From assembly GCF_002269505.1 (NCBI RefSeq), contig NZ_NQKQ01000007.1, positions 124,001-188,000 of the forward strand: a stretch of 64,000 nucleotides of DNA. The letters are read 5' to 3'. The position numbers were made by a program, and so were the translations under genes. Below, piece by piece: positions 45,971 through 55,381 of this stretch. This DNA is from Pseudomonas fragi (GTDB lineage: Bacteria; Pseudomonadota; Gammaproteobacteria; Pseudomonadales; Pseudomonadaceae). How positions within the stretch are numbered: position 1 is the stretch's first letter; every line of letters begins with the position of its first letter. Under the pieces are notes generated by a model. It did not search any database. It worked only from the letters and a program-made list of their open reading frames with translations, and had not been told where the DNA came from.

Positions 45971-46870
45971 TTATCCCCGCAAGCGCTCACTGCCAATACT
46001 CACACCCAGCGTATGGCTGGCGCCCGGCGCCAGGGTGATGATGTCATCCATCACATTGGCGGTTTCGATGCACAGCATGCGTTGCCAGCCGTCTGCAGCC
46101 ATATCGTCGAGAGCGGCGGTCTTGTCGATCCATGGATTCCAGATGACCGCCGAGCGTGAGCCGTGGCTGGTCAGCTCGAGCGTGCGCGACCAGTCCGGGT
46201 CGACAATGCTCAACTGCTGCGGCGTATCGAGGTAGATACGGTCGGTTTCGCCGCTGAAGGTCAAATCCCCCGCTTGCTCAACACGATTCCAGCCTTCGAG
46301 GGTGTCGATGTAGGTCAGGCCGTCGACCCCTTTGACCTCAACCTTGCGCACGTCGCTGACCGCGAAATAGCTGTGCAGGGCCTGGCTGATACTGACCGGG
46401 ATATCACTGCGGTTATGGCTGGTGAGGCTGATATGCAGCTGGGTGTCGAGGCGGATGCTCAGGGTCAGCGCCACGTCGTGGGGCCAGCCGGGAAGGCCGC
46501 CTTCGATGTGGGGCAACCCCAGCTCAATATGCAGCGCTTCACCGGCGTCATCGATCTCCAGCATTTCCCATTCGCGTGTACGCACCAGTCCGTGGGCCGT
46601 GGCGGGCTCATCGCTGTGGCGCATTGCCTGCACGCTTTGCGGGTTCAGTGCCAGGTTACCAAACCAGGGCCAGCACACCGGCACGCCGGTGCGGATGCCG
46701 TGGCCTTGCTTGAATTGGGCTTTTTCGTTAAGCCAGATGATCGGCGGCTCATCACCCACCTGATAACTGAGAACCTGCGCGCCTTGTTTGGCGACCAGCA
46801 GTTGTGCCTGGCCATGCTGGAAGTGCCAGCACTCCAGTTCATCCAGGGTGACTGACTCAATGTGGTGCAT
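45971..46870 (-). CDS. D-hexose-6-phosphate mutarotase-like (aldose 1-epimerase family)
   Basis: A 299-residue YeaD-type galactose-mutarotase-fold protein that interconverts anomers of hexose 6-phosphates. Landmarks are RTGVPVCWPWFG, HGLVRTREWE with the catalytic His, SISQALHSYFAV, and VIWNPW near the C-terminus with AALDDMAADGW. The ATG at 46870 gives MHHIES; an upstream in-frame ATG at 46951 overlaps the thioesterase gene. It follows the thioesterase gene on the same strand with a 22-bp gap. Confidence 0.88.
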   Translation of the reverse strand: MHHIESVTLDELECWHFQHGQAQLLVAKQGAQVLSYQVGDEPPIIWLNEKAQFKQGHGIRTGVPVCWPWFGNLALNPQSVQAMRHSDEPATAHGLVRTREWEMLEIDDAGEALHIELGLPHIEGGLPGWPHDVALTLSIRLDTQLHISLTSHNRSDIPVSISQALHSYFAVSDVRKVEVKGVDGLTYIDTLEGWNRVEQAGDLTFSGETDRIYLDTPQQLSIVDPDWSRTLELTSHGSRSAVIWNPWIDKTAALDDMAADGWQRMLCIETANVMDDIITLAPGASHTLGVSIGSERLRG

Positions 46871-46892
46871 GGCAGGCTCTCTATTTATAGGT

Positions 46893-47294
46893 TTAACGAC
46901 GTGGCGGAACGGAGCGGGTGCGGCCGCTGCCATCGATGGCGACAAACACAAAGACCGCTTCGGTCACTTTGCGCCATTCGCTGGACAACGGATCGTCACT
47001 CCACACTTCAACCATCATCTGGATTGAGCTGCGGCCAATCTCAAGTGCCTGGGTGTAGAACGACAATTGTGCGCCCACTGCCACCGGTACCAGAAACGCC
47101 ATACGATCAATAGCGACAGTAGCTACACGGCCACCAGCAACCTTGCTGGCCATTGCGGTACCGGCCAGGTCCATCTGGGAAACCAGCCAGCCGCCAAAAA
47201 TATCGCCGAAACCATTGGTCTCGCGCGGCAGGGCGGTGATTTGCAAGGCCAGGTCGCCTTGCGGGATTGGATCTTCTTGTTCGAGCTCTAGCAT
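46893..47294 (-). CDS. Acyl-CoA thioesterase, YciA-like
   Basis: A 133-residue hotdog-fold thioesterase. TNGFGDIFGGWLVSQMDLAG carries the Asn-x-x-Gly-Asp-x-x-Gly-Gly active-site helix region of YciA enzymes, which hydrolyse many acyl-CoAs. It is the first gene of a pair with the mutarotase-like gene. The second hotdog enzyme of the window (15042) is a different, longer branch. Confidence 0.9.
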   Translation of the reverse strand: MLELEQEDPIPQGDLALQITALPRETNGFGDIFGGWLVSQMDLAGTAMASKVAGGRVATVAIDRMAFLVPVAVGAQLSFYTQALEIGRSSIQMMVEVWSDDPLSSEWRKVTEAVFVFVAIDGSGRTRSVPPRR

Positions 47295-47667
47295 GCCTAA
47301 GGGCCTCTGACCCGTGATTCATCATAAGTACTGCGGGTGAAAAAGCGTCTTTAGAAAAACGATTCAGCCCGAACATACTACGTTCGTCACGTTCTTCATA
47401 AGCCGCACCAAGGAAAAACTCTGCGAAATCGGCTGAAGTGTCCAGCGGGCGTTTTCGCACAGTAACCTCAGAAGTTACCAAGTGTTTCTTACAGCGAGAG
47501 TATATCGGGGGACAGCCTGGTCGACGACCTCCTGATTCTGCTTTTTGGGTGCGCTGCACGTCTAGCTCTGTGCTTTTGCAAACAATTTGTTATCTTTCAA
47601 AACCTGCCCAGCCCTTGCCGGCGAAGTTGCAGCTTTTTGCCGCGCCTAATAAGAGAAGCAATACCCC
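47295..47667. other. Intergenic region with an open but unrecognised frame
   Basis: 373 bp between the divergent thioesterase and MFS genes. On the minus strand a frame from 47559 stays open through to 47107 and reads RPLDTSADFAEFFLGAAYEE in its middle. It overlaps the thioesterase gene and has no clear ribosome site. The promoters of both neighbours must lie here. I see no RNA gene. Confidence 0.35.
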
Positions 47668-48957
47668 ATGATCACAGAGCCTTCCAGTGCTGCACCGCCT
47701 TCGCGGCCGTTAACCCGTAATGACTATAAAACCTTGTCGCTGTCTGCCTTGGGTGGTGCGCTGGAGTTTTACGATTTCATTATTTTTGTGTTTTTCGCCA
47801 CCGTGGTCGGGAAACTGTTCTTCCCGGCAGACATGCCCGAGTGGCTACGCCTGATGCAAACCTTCGGCATTTTTGCCGCGGGTTATCTGGCGCGTCCCCT
47901 GGGCGGCATTGTCATGGCGCACTTCGGCGATCTGCTGGGGCGAAAAAAGATGTTCACCCTGAGCATCTTCATGATGGCCGTACCGACCTTGATCATGGGC
48001 TTGCTGCCAACCTATGCGCAGATTGGCATGTGGGCACCGATTCTGTTGCTGCTGATGCGCGTGATCCAAGGCGCAGCCATTGGCGGTGAAGTGCCCGGTG
48101 CCTGGGTGTTCGTGGCCGAGCATGTGCCGCCACGGCATGTGGGCTACGCCTGCGGCACTCTGACTTGCGGGCTGACGGCGGGCATCTTGCTGGGTTCGTT
48201 GATGGCTACGGCGATCAACACGATCTATACACCGGCTGAAGTGTCTGACTTTGCCTGGCGGATTCCGTTCCTGATGGGAGGTGTGTTCGGCCTGTTCTCG
48301 GTGTACCTGCGTCGCTGGTTGCACGAGACACCGGTATTTGCCGAGTTGCAGCTGCGCAAGGCACTGGCTGCGGAAGTCCCGCTCAAGACCGTGCTGCGCG
48401 ACCATCGCGGGGCGATTGTGGTCTCCATGCTGCTGACCTGGTTGCTGTCTGCCGGGATCATCGTGGTCATTCTGATGACGCCCACGGTGCTGCAAACCAT
48501 TTATGGTTTTTCAGCGACCACCTCGTTGCAGGCCAACAGCCTGGCGATCGTCTTTTTGAGTCTGGGCTGCATCGCCTCGGGCGCCCTGGCCGACCGCTTT
48601 GGTGCGGGCAAGGTGTTTGTGGTGGGTTGTGCCGGACTGCTGATTACATCGTGGACCTTCTACCACAGCCTGCTGCAGCATCCGGACTGGCTGTTCCCGC
48701 TGTACGCCTTGAGCGGTTTGTTTGTCGGCACCATCGGCGCCGTCCCTTATGTGATGGTCAAAGCCTTCCCGCCCGTGGTGCGTTTCAGCGGTCTGTCGTT
48801 TTCCTACAACCTGGCCTACGCCATTTTTGGCGGCCTGACCCCAATGGCCGTGACCCTGTTGCTCAAGGAAAGCCCGATGGGCCCGGCGTATTACGTGGCA
48901 ATCATTTGCACGATGGGCCTGGTGGTCGGCGCTTATCTGTGGAAAAAGGGTCGCTGA
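47668..48957 (+). CDS. MFS transporter, metabolite:H+ symporter type
   Basis: A 429-residue major facilitator with 12 predicted membrane segments. The loop GDLLGRKKMFTLSIFMMAVP is the MFS RxxxR motif region, and RVIQGAAIGGEVPGAWVFVAEH is typical of the metabolite:H+ symporter subfamily, whose members carry organic acids, proline/betaine or sugars. The substrate cannot be told. A hairpin follows. Confidence 0.88.
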   Translation: MITEPSSAAPPSRPLTRNDYKTLSLSALGGALEFYDFIIFVFFATVVGKLFFPADMPEWLRLMQTFGIFAAGYLARPLGGIVMAHFGDLLGRKKMFTLSIFMMAVPTLIMGLLPTYAQIGMWAPILLLLMRVIQGAAIGGEVPGAWVFVAEHVPPRHVGYACGTLTCGLTAGILLGSLMATAINTIYTPAEVSDFAWRIPFLMGGVFGLFSVYLRRWLHETPVFAELQLRKALAAEVPLKTVLRDHRGAIVVSMLLTWLLSAGIIVVILMTPTVLQTIYGFSATTSLQANSLAIVFLSLGCIASGALADRFGAGKVFVVGCAGLLITSWTFYHSLLQHPDWLFPLYALSGLFVGTIGAVPYVMVKAFPPVVRFSGLSFSYNLAYAIFGGLTPMAVTLLLKESPMGPAYYVAIICTMGLVVGAYLWKKGR

Positions 48958-49000
48958 TCCAGACCTGACCCGCTGCAACACCTCATTCGCCTCTCCCCCG

Positions 49001-49031
49001 AAGGCCATCATTTGTAACGAATGATGGCCTT
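49001..49031 (+). terminator. Terminator after the MFS gene
   Basis: AAGGCCATCATT and its complement with a 7-base loop, followed by TCATCTAATT. The T-run is interrupted, but the stem is strong and the place is right. Confidence 0.7.
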
Positions 49032-49039
49032 TCATCTAA

Positions 49040-49057
49040 TTGTCACAATCGGTTCAT
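49040..49057 (+). promoter_or_regulatory. Pho box upstream of pstS (weak)
   Basis: TTGTCAC-AATC-GGTTCAT partly matches the double CTGTCAT repeat bound by PhoB; it lies 68 bp before the pstS ATG. Confidence 0.6.
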
Positions 49058-49124
49058 AGAGTAGTCACATGGCCTGAAGATACTGGCCCCCGATTCATCT
49101 AACCCCGTTTGCTAGGAGTAAGGC

Positions 49125-50129
49125 ATGAAACTGAAGCGTGTGATGGCGGCCCTGACTTTTGTCGCCGCAGGCGTTGCAACTGCCAATGCGGTTGCCGCTG
49201 GTGTTGACCCGGCTATTCAGCCCTACGTGAAGACCACTGGTGTGTCGGGCAACCTGTCCAGCGTTGGTTCTGACACCCTGGCGAACCTGATGACCTTGTG
49301 GGCTGAGGCGTACAAAAAAGAATATCCAAACGTAAACATCCAGATTCAAGCTGCCGGTTCTTCGACTGCGCCGCCTGCGATTACTGAAGGCACCGCTAAC
49401 CTGGGCCCGATGAGCCGCAAAATGAAAGACAACGAACTGGCTGCCTTCGAGCAGAAGTACGGCTACAAGCCTACCGCTATCCCGGTAGCCGTGGATGCCC
49501 TGGCCGTGTTCGTGCACAAGGACAACCCGATCAAGCACCTGACCATGGAACAGGTTGATGCGATCTTCTCCTCGACGCGTCTGTGCGGCGCCAAAGCCGA
49601 CGTTAAAACCTGGGGCGACCTGGGTGTGACCGGTGACCTGGCCAACAAGCCGGTTCAACTGTTCGGTCGTAACTCGGTATCCGGCACTTACGGCTACTTC
49701 AAGGAAGAAGCCCTGTGCAAAGGCGATTACAAGCCTAACGTGAACGAACAACCTGGCTCGGCCTCGGTTGTGCAGTCGATCAGCAGCTCGCTGAATGGCG
49801 TCGGTTACTCGGGCATCGGTTACAAAACCGCCAGCGTAAAAACCGTGCCTTTGGCTAAAAAAGGCAGCACCGAATTCATCGAAGACACCGAAGAAAACGC
49901 ATTGAACGGCAAATACCCGCTGTCGCGTTTCCTCTACGTGTACGTGAACAAGGCGCCGAACAAGCCGCTGAACCCGCTGGAAGCCGAGTTCATCAAGCTG
50001 GTGCTGTCCAAGCAAGGTCAGGAAGTGGTCGTGAAGGATGGCTACATCCCGCTGCCAGCCAAGGTCGCTGCCAAAGCATTGGCTGACCTGGGTCTGAAAG
50101 AAGGTGCTGCTGACGTCGCCAAGCAGTAA
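49125..50129 (+). CDS. pstS: Phosphate ABC transporter substrate-binding protein PstS
   Basis: Periplasmic phosphate-binding subunit, 334 residues, with signal peptide ([20 protein letters not shown]). The phosphate-binding segments [30 protein letters not shown], and [14 protein letters not shown] are present. It binds inorganic phosphate and passes it to PstCA. It is separated from pstC by 206 bp with its own second Pho box, so it can be transcribed apart from pstCAB-phoU. Confidence 0.95.
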   Translation: MKLKRVMAALTFVAAGVATANAVAAGVDPAIQPYVKTTGVSGNLSSVGSDTLANLMTLWAEAYKKEYPNVNIQIQAAGSSTAPPAITEGTANLGPMSRKMKDNELAAFEQKYGYKPTAIPVAVDALAVFVHKDNPIKHLTMEQVDAIFSSTRLCGAKADVKTWGDLGVTGDLANKPVQLFGRNSVSGTYGYFKEEALCKGDYKPNVNEQPGSASVVQSISSSLNGVGYSGIGYKTASVKTVPLAKKGSTEFIEDTEENALNGKYPLSRFLYVYVNKAPNKPLNPLEAEFIKLVLSKQGQEVVVKDGYIPLPAKVAAKALADLGLKEGAADVAKQ

Positions 50130-50136
50130 TGACTGT

Positions 50137-50225
50137 GTAGTTGCTGACGAAGGCTGCGAAAAGGATCGCGCAGCATTCAGATTAACGGGTTGCTGCGCAA
50201 CCCTTCGCAGCCTGCGGCAGCGACT
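50137..50225. repeat. Inverted TAGTCGCTGC-type repeat pair
   Basis: Left arm TGTAGTTGCTGACGAAGGCT and right arm TCGCAGCCTGCGGCAGCGAC form a REP-like inverted pair between pstS and pstC; an inner GTTGCTGCGCAAC hairpin lies between. A related unit is at 57118. It may stabilise pstS mRNA. Confidence 0.7.
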
Positions 50226-50295
50226 ACAGCCGCTTCACCAAATTTTCCATTCCGCTGCCAGCACCGTCGGGCGGCGGATTTTTTGCGTCACTGCT

Positions 50296-50313
50296 TTGTC
50301 ATCTTTCTGTCAT
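50296..50313 (+). promoter_or_regulatory. Pho box upstream of pstC
   Basis: TTGTCAT-CTTT-CTGTCAT is an almost perfect PhoB binding site, 22 bp before the pstC ATG. It indicates a phosphate-starvation promoter for pstCAB-phoU. Confidence 0.88.
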
Positions 50314-50335
50314 ACAGGACCGCTAGGGTGTGCGC

Positions 50336-52621
50336 ATGAATGATCTGGCCAATTCCCCAATGACTACGACATCCGCTCCCAAGCGCATTGATTTCAATAC
50401 GCCTGAACTGCAACGCAAGCGCCGCATCCGTGCGCTCAAAGATCACCTGACCCGCTGGTATGTATTTATCGGCGGGCTTGCCGTGCTCGGCGCAATCACC
50501 CTGATCTTCTTCTTCCTAGGCTATGTGGTTTATCCGTTGTTCCAGGGCGCCGACCTGAACGCTAAACAGGCGATTACGCCAGTGTGGATGCAGGACGCCG
50601 GCAAGCCGCTGATGATCTCCGTTGAGGAGCAGAACCAGGTCGGCATGCGGGTTTCCGATAAGGGCATGGTGTTGTTCTTCAACGCGAAGAACGGCGAAGA
50701 GTTGTCGCGGGTCAACCTGCCGCTGCCAGCCGGCACACAAGTGACTTCGCTGGGCGAAGACCAGCCGGGTAATCCGGTGGTGGTACTGGGTCTGTCCAAC
50801 GGTCAGGCGCTGGTGTTCCGTCACAGCTATAAAGTCAGCTACCCGGATGGCAAGAAGACCATCACCCCGGCGATTGAATACCCGTATGGTGAAACGCCGA
50901 TCGTGCTCGACCCGCAGGGCGGCGCGCTGGATCACGTCAACCTCAGCGTCAACGATTCAACGCTGGTGCTGGCCGGCTCCTCAGGCGCGCAACTGAATGT
51001 GCTGTCGTTGGCCCGTGAAGAAAACATGATGACCGACGAGGTCACCAACACCGAGACCCGCATCGACCTGCCGCAGATGACCAAACAGGTCAAAGCGCTG
51101 TATATCGACCCGCGTCAGCAATGGCTGTATGTGATCAACGATCGCGCCCAGGCCGATGTATTCAGCCTGCGCGACAAGAGCCTCAACGGCCGCTACAAGC
51201 TGGTTGATGACGCTACGACCGAGATCACCGCCAGCACCCAGCTGGTGGGCGGTATCTCGCTGATATTTGGCGACTCCAAGGGTGGCTTGAGCCAGTGGTT
51301 CATGGCCCGCGATCCGGATGGCGAGCAGCGCTTCAAGCATATCCGCAGCTTCCAGATGGGCACCTCGCCGATTGTAGAAATCACCGCCGAGCAACGTCGC
51401 AAGGGCTTCCTGGCCCTGGATGCGGCCGGTGAGATCGGTGTGTTCCACAGCACCGCGCATCGCACCCTGCTGGTCGAGAAAGTGGCCGAAGGTCCGGGCA
51501 TCATGGCGTTGTCGCCGCGTGCCAACCGCATCATCGTGGAAGAGGGCGGCAAGCTGCTGCCACTGACCCTGAAAAACCCGCACCCGGAAGTGTCCTGGAG
51601 CGCGCTGTGGAGCAAGGTTTGGTACGAGAACTACGACGAGCCTAAATACGTCTGGCAATCAACCGCTGCCAACACTGACTTCGAACCGAAAATGAGCCTG
51701 GCGCCATTGACCTTCGGTACCTTGAAAGCTGCGTTCTATGCGATGTTGCTGGCTGCGCCACTGGCCGTAGCTGCCGCGATTTACACCGCATACTTCATGG
51801 CTCCGAGCCTGCGCCGCAAGGTCAAGCCGGTGATCGAGCTGATGGAAGCAATGCCAACGGTGATTCTGGGCTTCTTTGCCGGTCTGTTCCTGGCACCGTA
51901 TGTCGAGGGGCATCTGCCGGGGATCTTCAGCCTGTTGATGTTGATGCCGATTGGTATTTTGGTTGCCGGTTTCACCTGGAGCCGTCTGCCCGAGTCCATC
52001 CGCCTGCGAGTACCGGATGGTTGGGAAAGCATAATCCTGATTCCGGTGCTGCTGTTTGTGGGCTGGTTGTCGCTGTACATGAGCCCGTATATGGAAGCCT
52101 GGTTCTTTGGCGGTGACATGCGCATGTGGATCTCCCACGACCTGGGCATTACCTACGACCAGCGCAACGCACTGGTAGTGGGCCTGGCAATGGGTTTTGC
52201 GGTTATCCCCAATATCTACTCGATTGCTGAAGACGCCGTGTTCAGCGTGCCTCGCGGCCTGACCCTGGGTTCGCTGGCGCTGGGTGCCACGCCGTGGCAA
52301 ACCATGACTCGCGTGGTCATCCTGACCGCCAGCCCGGGGATCTTCTCGGCACTGATGATCGGTATGGGCCGTGCGGTCGGCGAAACGATGATTGTGTTGA
52401 TGGCCACCGGTAACACCCCGGTCATGGAAATGAACCTGTTCGAAGGCCTGCGTACCCTGGCGGCGAACGTGGCGGTGGAAATGCCGGAGTCGGAAGTGGG
52501 CGGCAGTCATTACCGCGTGCTGTTCCTCTCGGCGCTGGTGCTGCTGTTGTTCACCTTCATCATGAACACTCTTGCCGAACTGATTCGTCAGCGTCTGCGC
52601 AAGAAATATTCGTCGCTTTAA
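50336..52621 (+). CDS. pstC: Phosphate ABC transporter permease PstC (long form)
   Basis: Inner-membrane permease, 761 residues, much longer than the roughly 320 of E. coli. One N-terminal membrane segment (about residues 40-62) is followed by a large, probably periplasmic, domain of around 370 residues, then the ABC permease core. The core carries the EAMPTVILGFFAG and ALGATPWQTMTRVVILTASPG loop that couples to PstB. The long form is common in Pseudomonas. The ATG at 50336 is chosen over GTG 50330 from the AGGGTG spacing. Confidence 0.93.
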   Translation: MNDLANSPMTTTSAPKRIDFNTPELQRKRRIRALKDHLTRWYVFIGGLAVLGAITLIFFFLGYVVYPLFQGADLNAKQAITPVWMQDAGKPLMISVEEQNQVGMRVSDKGMVLFFNAKNGEELSRVNLPLPAGTQVTSLGEDQPGNPVVVLGLSNGQALVFRHSYKVSYPDGKKTITPAIEYPYGETPIVLDPQGGALDHVNLSVNDSTLVLAGSSGAQLNVLSLAREENMMTDEVTNTETRIDLPQMTKQVKALYIDPRQQWLYVINDRAQADVFSLRDKSLNGRYKLVDDATTEITASTQLVGGISLIFGDSKGGLSQWFMARDPDGEQRFKHIRSFQMGTSPIVEITAEQRRKGFLALDAAGEIGVFHSTAHRTLLVEKVAEGPGIMALSPRANRIIVEEGGKLLPLTLKNPHPEVSWSALWSKVWYENYDEPKYVWQSTAANTDFEPKMSLAPLTFGTLKAAFYAMLLAAPLAVAAAIYTAYFMAPSLRRKVKPVIELMEAMPTVILGFFAGLFLAPYVEGHLPGIFSLLMLMPIGILVAGFTWSRLPESIRLRVPDGWESIILIPVLLFVGWLSLYMSPYMEAWFFGGDMRMWISHDLGITYDQRNALVVGLAMGFAVIPNIYSIAEDAVFSVPRGLTLGSLALGATPWQTMTRVVILTASPGIFSALMIGMGRAVGETMIVLMATGNTPVMEMNLFEGLRTLAANVAVEMPESEVGGSHYRVLFLSALVLLLFTFIMNTLAELIRQRLRKKYSSL

Positions 52622-52636
52622 GGAAGGTAGAAGTCT

Positions 52637-54307
52637 GTGAAACAGAACTCCCTCAAAGGCTGGTTCAAGAGCGGCGCTCCAGGCGTCTGGATCAGCGGTG
52701 GCGCAGTGTCCATCGCCGTCATCATGACCATCGGCCTGCTGTCGGTGATCGCCGTGCGTGGCCTGGGTCACTTCTGGCCTGCCGATCTGATCCACGCCGA
52801 ATACAACGTGCCGGGTGATGCCAATCACCTGGTGATCGGCGAAGTGGTGCAAAAGGAAGAAGTGCCCCGCGAGCGTCTGAAAAGTGCGGGCCTGCCGGTG
52901 CCGGAACAAGGCCCGGAGTTCATGACCCGTGAGCTGATCAAGGTTGGCAACCGTGACCTGAATGGCAATGACTTTACCTGGGTGGTCGGCGAGTGGCTGA
53001 CCAACCAGAGCACGCCGCCCGAGTTGATGGCCATTGAGCGTCGCGAGTGGGGCAACTTCTACGGCTACCTGGTTAACGTGAAAGAAAACGGCAAGGTGGT
53101 GGCGGAAGGCGCCGCGGCCTGGCCGGAGCTGCAAGCGCGGGTCAAGCGGGTCAATGACCTGGCGTCGCAACTGAGCCAGCTTGAGAAGAAAGACATCGGC
53201 GCGATCAACTACGGTCTGGAGCGCATCCGCCTGCACGGTCGCAAGCTGGAGCTGGAAGGCAAGCTGACGCCGCAGGCACAGGCTGACATGGAAGCCGAGC
53301 GCGCCGAGCTGAATGCACGCTACAAGGCCATTGAAGACCGCCTGGGCGAGCTGCATGCACAGTTCAACCGCGACAGCCTCACGGCCCGCGATGCCAACGG
53401 TAAAGAGCTGGAAATCGGCATCGGCAAAGTGGTCAAGGCCTACCAGCCGAACGCCATGAACAGCTGGCAGAAACTGGCGATGTACTTCAGCAATATCTGG
53501 GAGTTCCTGAGTCAGGATCCGCGCGAAGCCAACACCGAGGGCGGGATCTTCCCGGCTATTTTCGGTACGGTGATGATGACCTTGATCATGGCGGTGATCG
53601 TGACGCCGTTTGGTGTGCTGGCGGCGGTTTACCTGCGTGAATATGCCAAGCAAAACACCCTGACCCGGGTTATCCGGATTGCGGTGAACAACCTGGCGGG
53701 TGTACCGGCCATTGTGTACGGCGTATTTGGTCTGGGCTTCTTTGTGTATGTGCTGGGCGGCTCTGTGGATCGTCTGTTCTTCGCTGAAGCCTTGCCGGCG
53801 CCGACCTTTGGTACGCCGGGCCTGATGTGGGCTTCGCTGACTCTGGCGCTGTTGGCCGTGCCGGTGGTGATTGTGGCCACTGAGGAAGGGCTGGCGCGGA
53901 TCCCGCGTACAGTGCGCGAAGGCTCGCTGGCGCTGGGTGCAACCAAATCGGAAACCCTGTGGAAAATCGTGTTGCCGATGGCCAGCCCGGCCATGATGAC
54001 CGGCATGATCCTCGCCGTGGCCCGTGCCGCGGGTGAAGTGGCACCGCTGATGCTGGTGGGCGTGGTCAAGCTGGCGCCGTCGCTGCCGCTGGACGGCAAC
54101 TATCCGTACCTGCACCTTGACCAGAAGATCATGCACCTGGGCTTCCATATTTATGACGTCGGCTTCCAGAGCCCTAACGTTGAAGCTGCCCGCCCGCTGG
54201 TATACGCCACAGCGCTGCTGCTGGTACTGGTAATCGCGACCCTGAACCTGTCGGCCGTGTGGATTCGTAACCACCTGCGCGAGAAGTACAAGGCGCTGGA
54301 TAGCTGA
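52637..54307 (+). CDS. pstA: Phosphate ABC transporter permease PstA (long form)
   Basis: A 556-residue partner permease starting at GTG behind AAGGAAGG, 15 bp after pstC. One N-terminal membrane helix, then an extra domain to about residue 290 that includes a coiled-coil-like Glu/Arg/Leu-rich stretch, then the permease core with GVPAIVYGVFGLG and the coupling loop ALGATKSETLWKIVLPMASP. Both the extra domain and GTG start are usual in pseudomonads. Confidence 0.93.
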   Translation: MKQNSLKGWFKSGAPGVWISGGAVSIAVIMTIGLLSVIAVRGLGHFWPADLIHAEYNVPGDANHLVIGEVVQKEEVPRERLKSAGLPVPEQGPEFMTRELIKVGNRDLNGNDFTWVVGEWLTNQSTPPELMAIERREWGNFYGYLVNVKENGKVVAEGAAAWPELQARVKRVNDLASQLSQLEKKDIGAINYGLERIRLHGRKLELEGKLTPQAQADMEAERAELNARYKAIEDRLGELHAQFNRDSLTARDANGKELEIGIGKVVKAYQPNAMNSWQKLAMYFSNIWEFLSQDPREANTEGGIFPAIFGTVMMTLIMAVIVTPFGVLAAVYLREYAKQNTLTRVIRIAVNNLAGVPAIVYGVFGLGFFVYVLGGSVDRLFFAEALPAPTFGTPGLMWASLTLALLAVPVVIVATEEGLARIPRTVREGSLALGATKSETLWKIVLPMASPAMMTGMILAVARAAGEVAPLMLVGVVKLAPSLPLDGNYPYLHLDQKIMHLGFHIYDVGFQSPNVEAARPLVYATALLLVLVIATLNLSAVWIRNHLREKYKALDS

Positions 54308-54320
54308 TAGACATATGACC

Positions 54321-54408
54321 TGTGGGAGCGGGCTTGCCCGCGATGGTATCGGTAAGGTTTCAACGTGAAACCGAGGTGCCTGAATCGCGAGCAAGCCCGC
54401 CCCCACAG
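54321..54408. repeat. Inverted REP pair (REPIN) within the pst operon
   Basis: GTGGGAGCGGGCTTGCCCGC and an inverted copy ending in GCAAGCCCGCCCCCAC. It lies between pstA and pstB, inside what should be one transcript. Confidence 0.88.
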
Positions 54409-54462
54409 AAGAAGCCCGGTTACTGAAAAACCGAAACGAATTTTTAGCGTATGGAGCAACCC

Positions 54463-55296
54463 ATGCAGCACGAATCCTCAGCCCACGGCATCAACATGTC
54501 CGCCTTGGGTCGCACCAAACAGAGCTTGAACCTGGCCAATGAAGAAGTCGCCATTGAAGTACCGGGCCTGAATCTTTACTACGGTGAAAAACAGGCCCTG
54601 TACGACGTCTGCCTGAATATCCCGAAACAACGGGTAACGGCATTTATCGGCCCGTCGGGCTGTGGCAAGTCCACGCTGTTGCGCACTTTCAACCGCATGA
54701 ACGACCTGGTGGACGGCTGCCGCGTTGAAGGCGAGATCAACCTGTACGGCAATAACATTTACCGCAAGGGCGAAGACGTGGCCGAGCTGCGTCGTCGTGT
54801 CGGCATGGTGTTCCAGAAGCCCAACCCGTTCCCCAAGACCATCTACGAAAACGTGGTTTACGGCCTGCGCATTCAGGGCATCAACAAAAAGCGCGTGCTC
54901 GACGAGGCGGTTGAGTGGGCCCTCAAGGGCGCGGCGTTGTGGGACGAAGTCAAAGACCGCCTGCACGACTCGGCACTGGGTTTGTCCGGTGGCCAGCAAC
55001 AGCGTCTGGTGATTGCCCGTACCATCGCGGTAGAACCCGAAGTGTTGTTGCTCGATGAGCCTTGCTCGGCACTCGATCCGATCTCGACGTTGAAAGTCGA
55101 AGAGCTGATCTACGAACTCAAGTCCAAGTTCACCATCGTCATCGTGACCCACAACATGCAACAGGCGGCTCGTGTATCGGATTACACGGCGTTCATGTAC
55201 ATGGGCAAGATGGTTGAATATGGCGACACTGACACGCTGTTCACCAACCCGGCCAAAAAGCAGACCGAAGACTACATCACCGGGCGCTATGGCTAG
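54463..55296 (+). CDS. pstB: Phosphate ABC transporter ATP-binding protein PstB
   Basis: ATPase driving phosphate import, 277 residues. Walker [10 protein letters not shown]-loop FQKPNPFP, signature LSGGQQQR and Walker [13 protein letters not shown] are intact. I start it at ATG 54463 ([17 protein letters not shown]), which has GGAG upstream and matches P. aeruginosa; an ATG at 54451 is also in frame. Confidence 0.95.
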   Translation: MQHESSAHGINMSALGRTKQSLNLANEEVAIEVPGLNLYYGEKQALYDVCLNIPKQRVTAFIGPSGCGKSTLLRTFNRMNDLVDGCRVEGEINLYGNNIYRKGEDVAELRRRVGMVFQKPNPFPKTIYENVVYGLRIQGINKKRVLDEAVEWALKGAALWDEVKDRLHDSALGLSGGQQQRLVIARTIAVEPEVLLLDEPCSALDPISTLKVEELIYELKSKFTIVIVTHNMQQAARVSDYTAFMYMGKMVEYGDTDTLFTNPAKKQTEDYITGRYG

Positions 55297-55381
55297 TCTG
55301 AGCGGCATTGCCCGTTCGATGTCACGATAATTCGGCTGGCCGCTTACAGCGCGCAGCTCACAGCTTTTGCGGAGCAGAACC

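Noticed and set aside
51659..54406. 915-residue open frame on the minus strand opposite pstC and pstA
   Set aside because: It is rich in His, Gln and Arg, as expected for the antisense of GC-rich membrane-protein genes, and runs opposite two clear family proteins.
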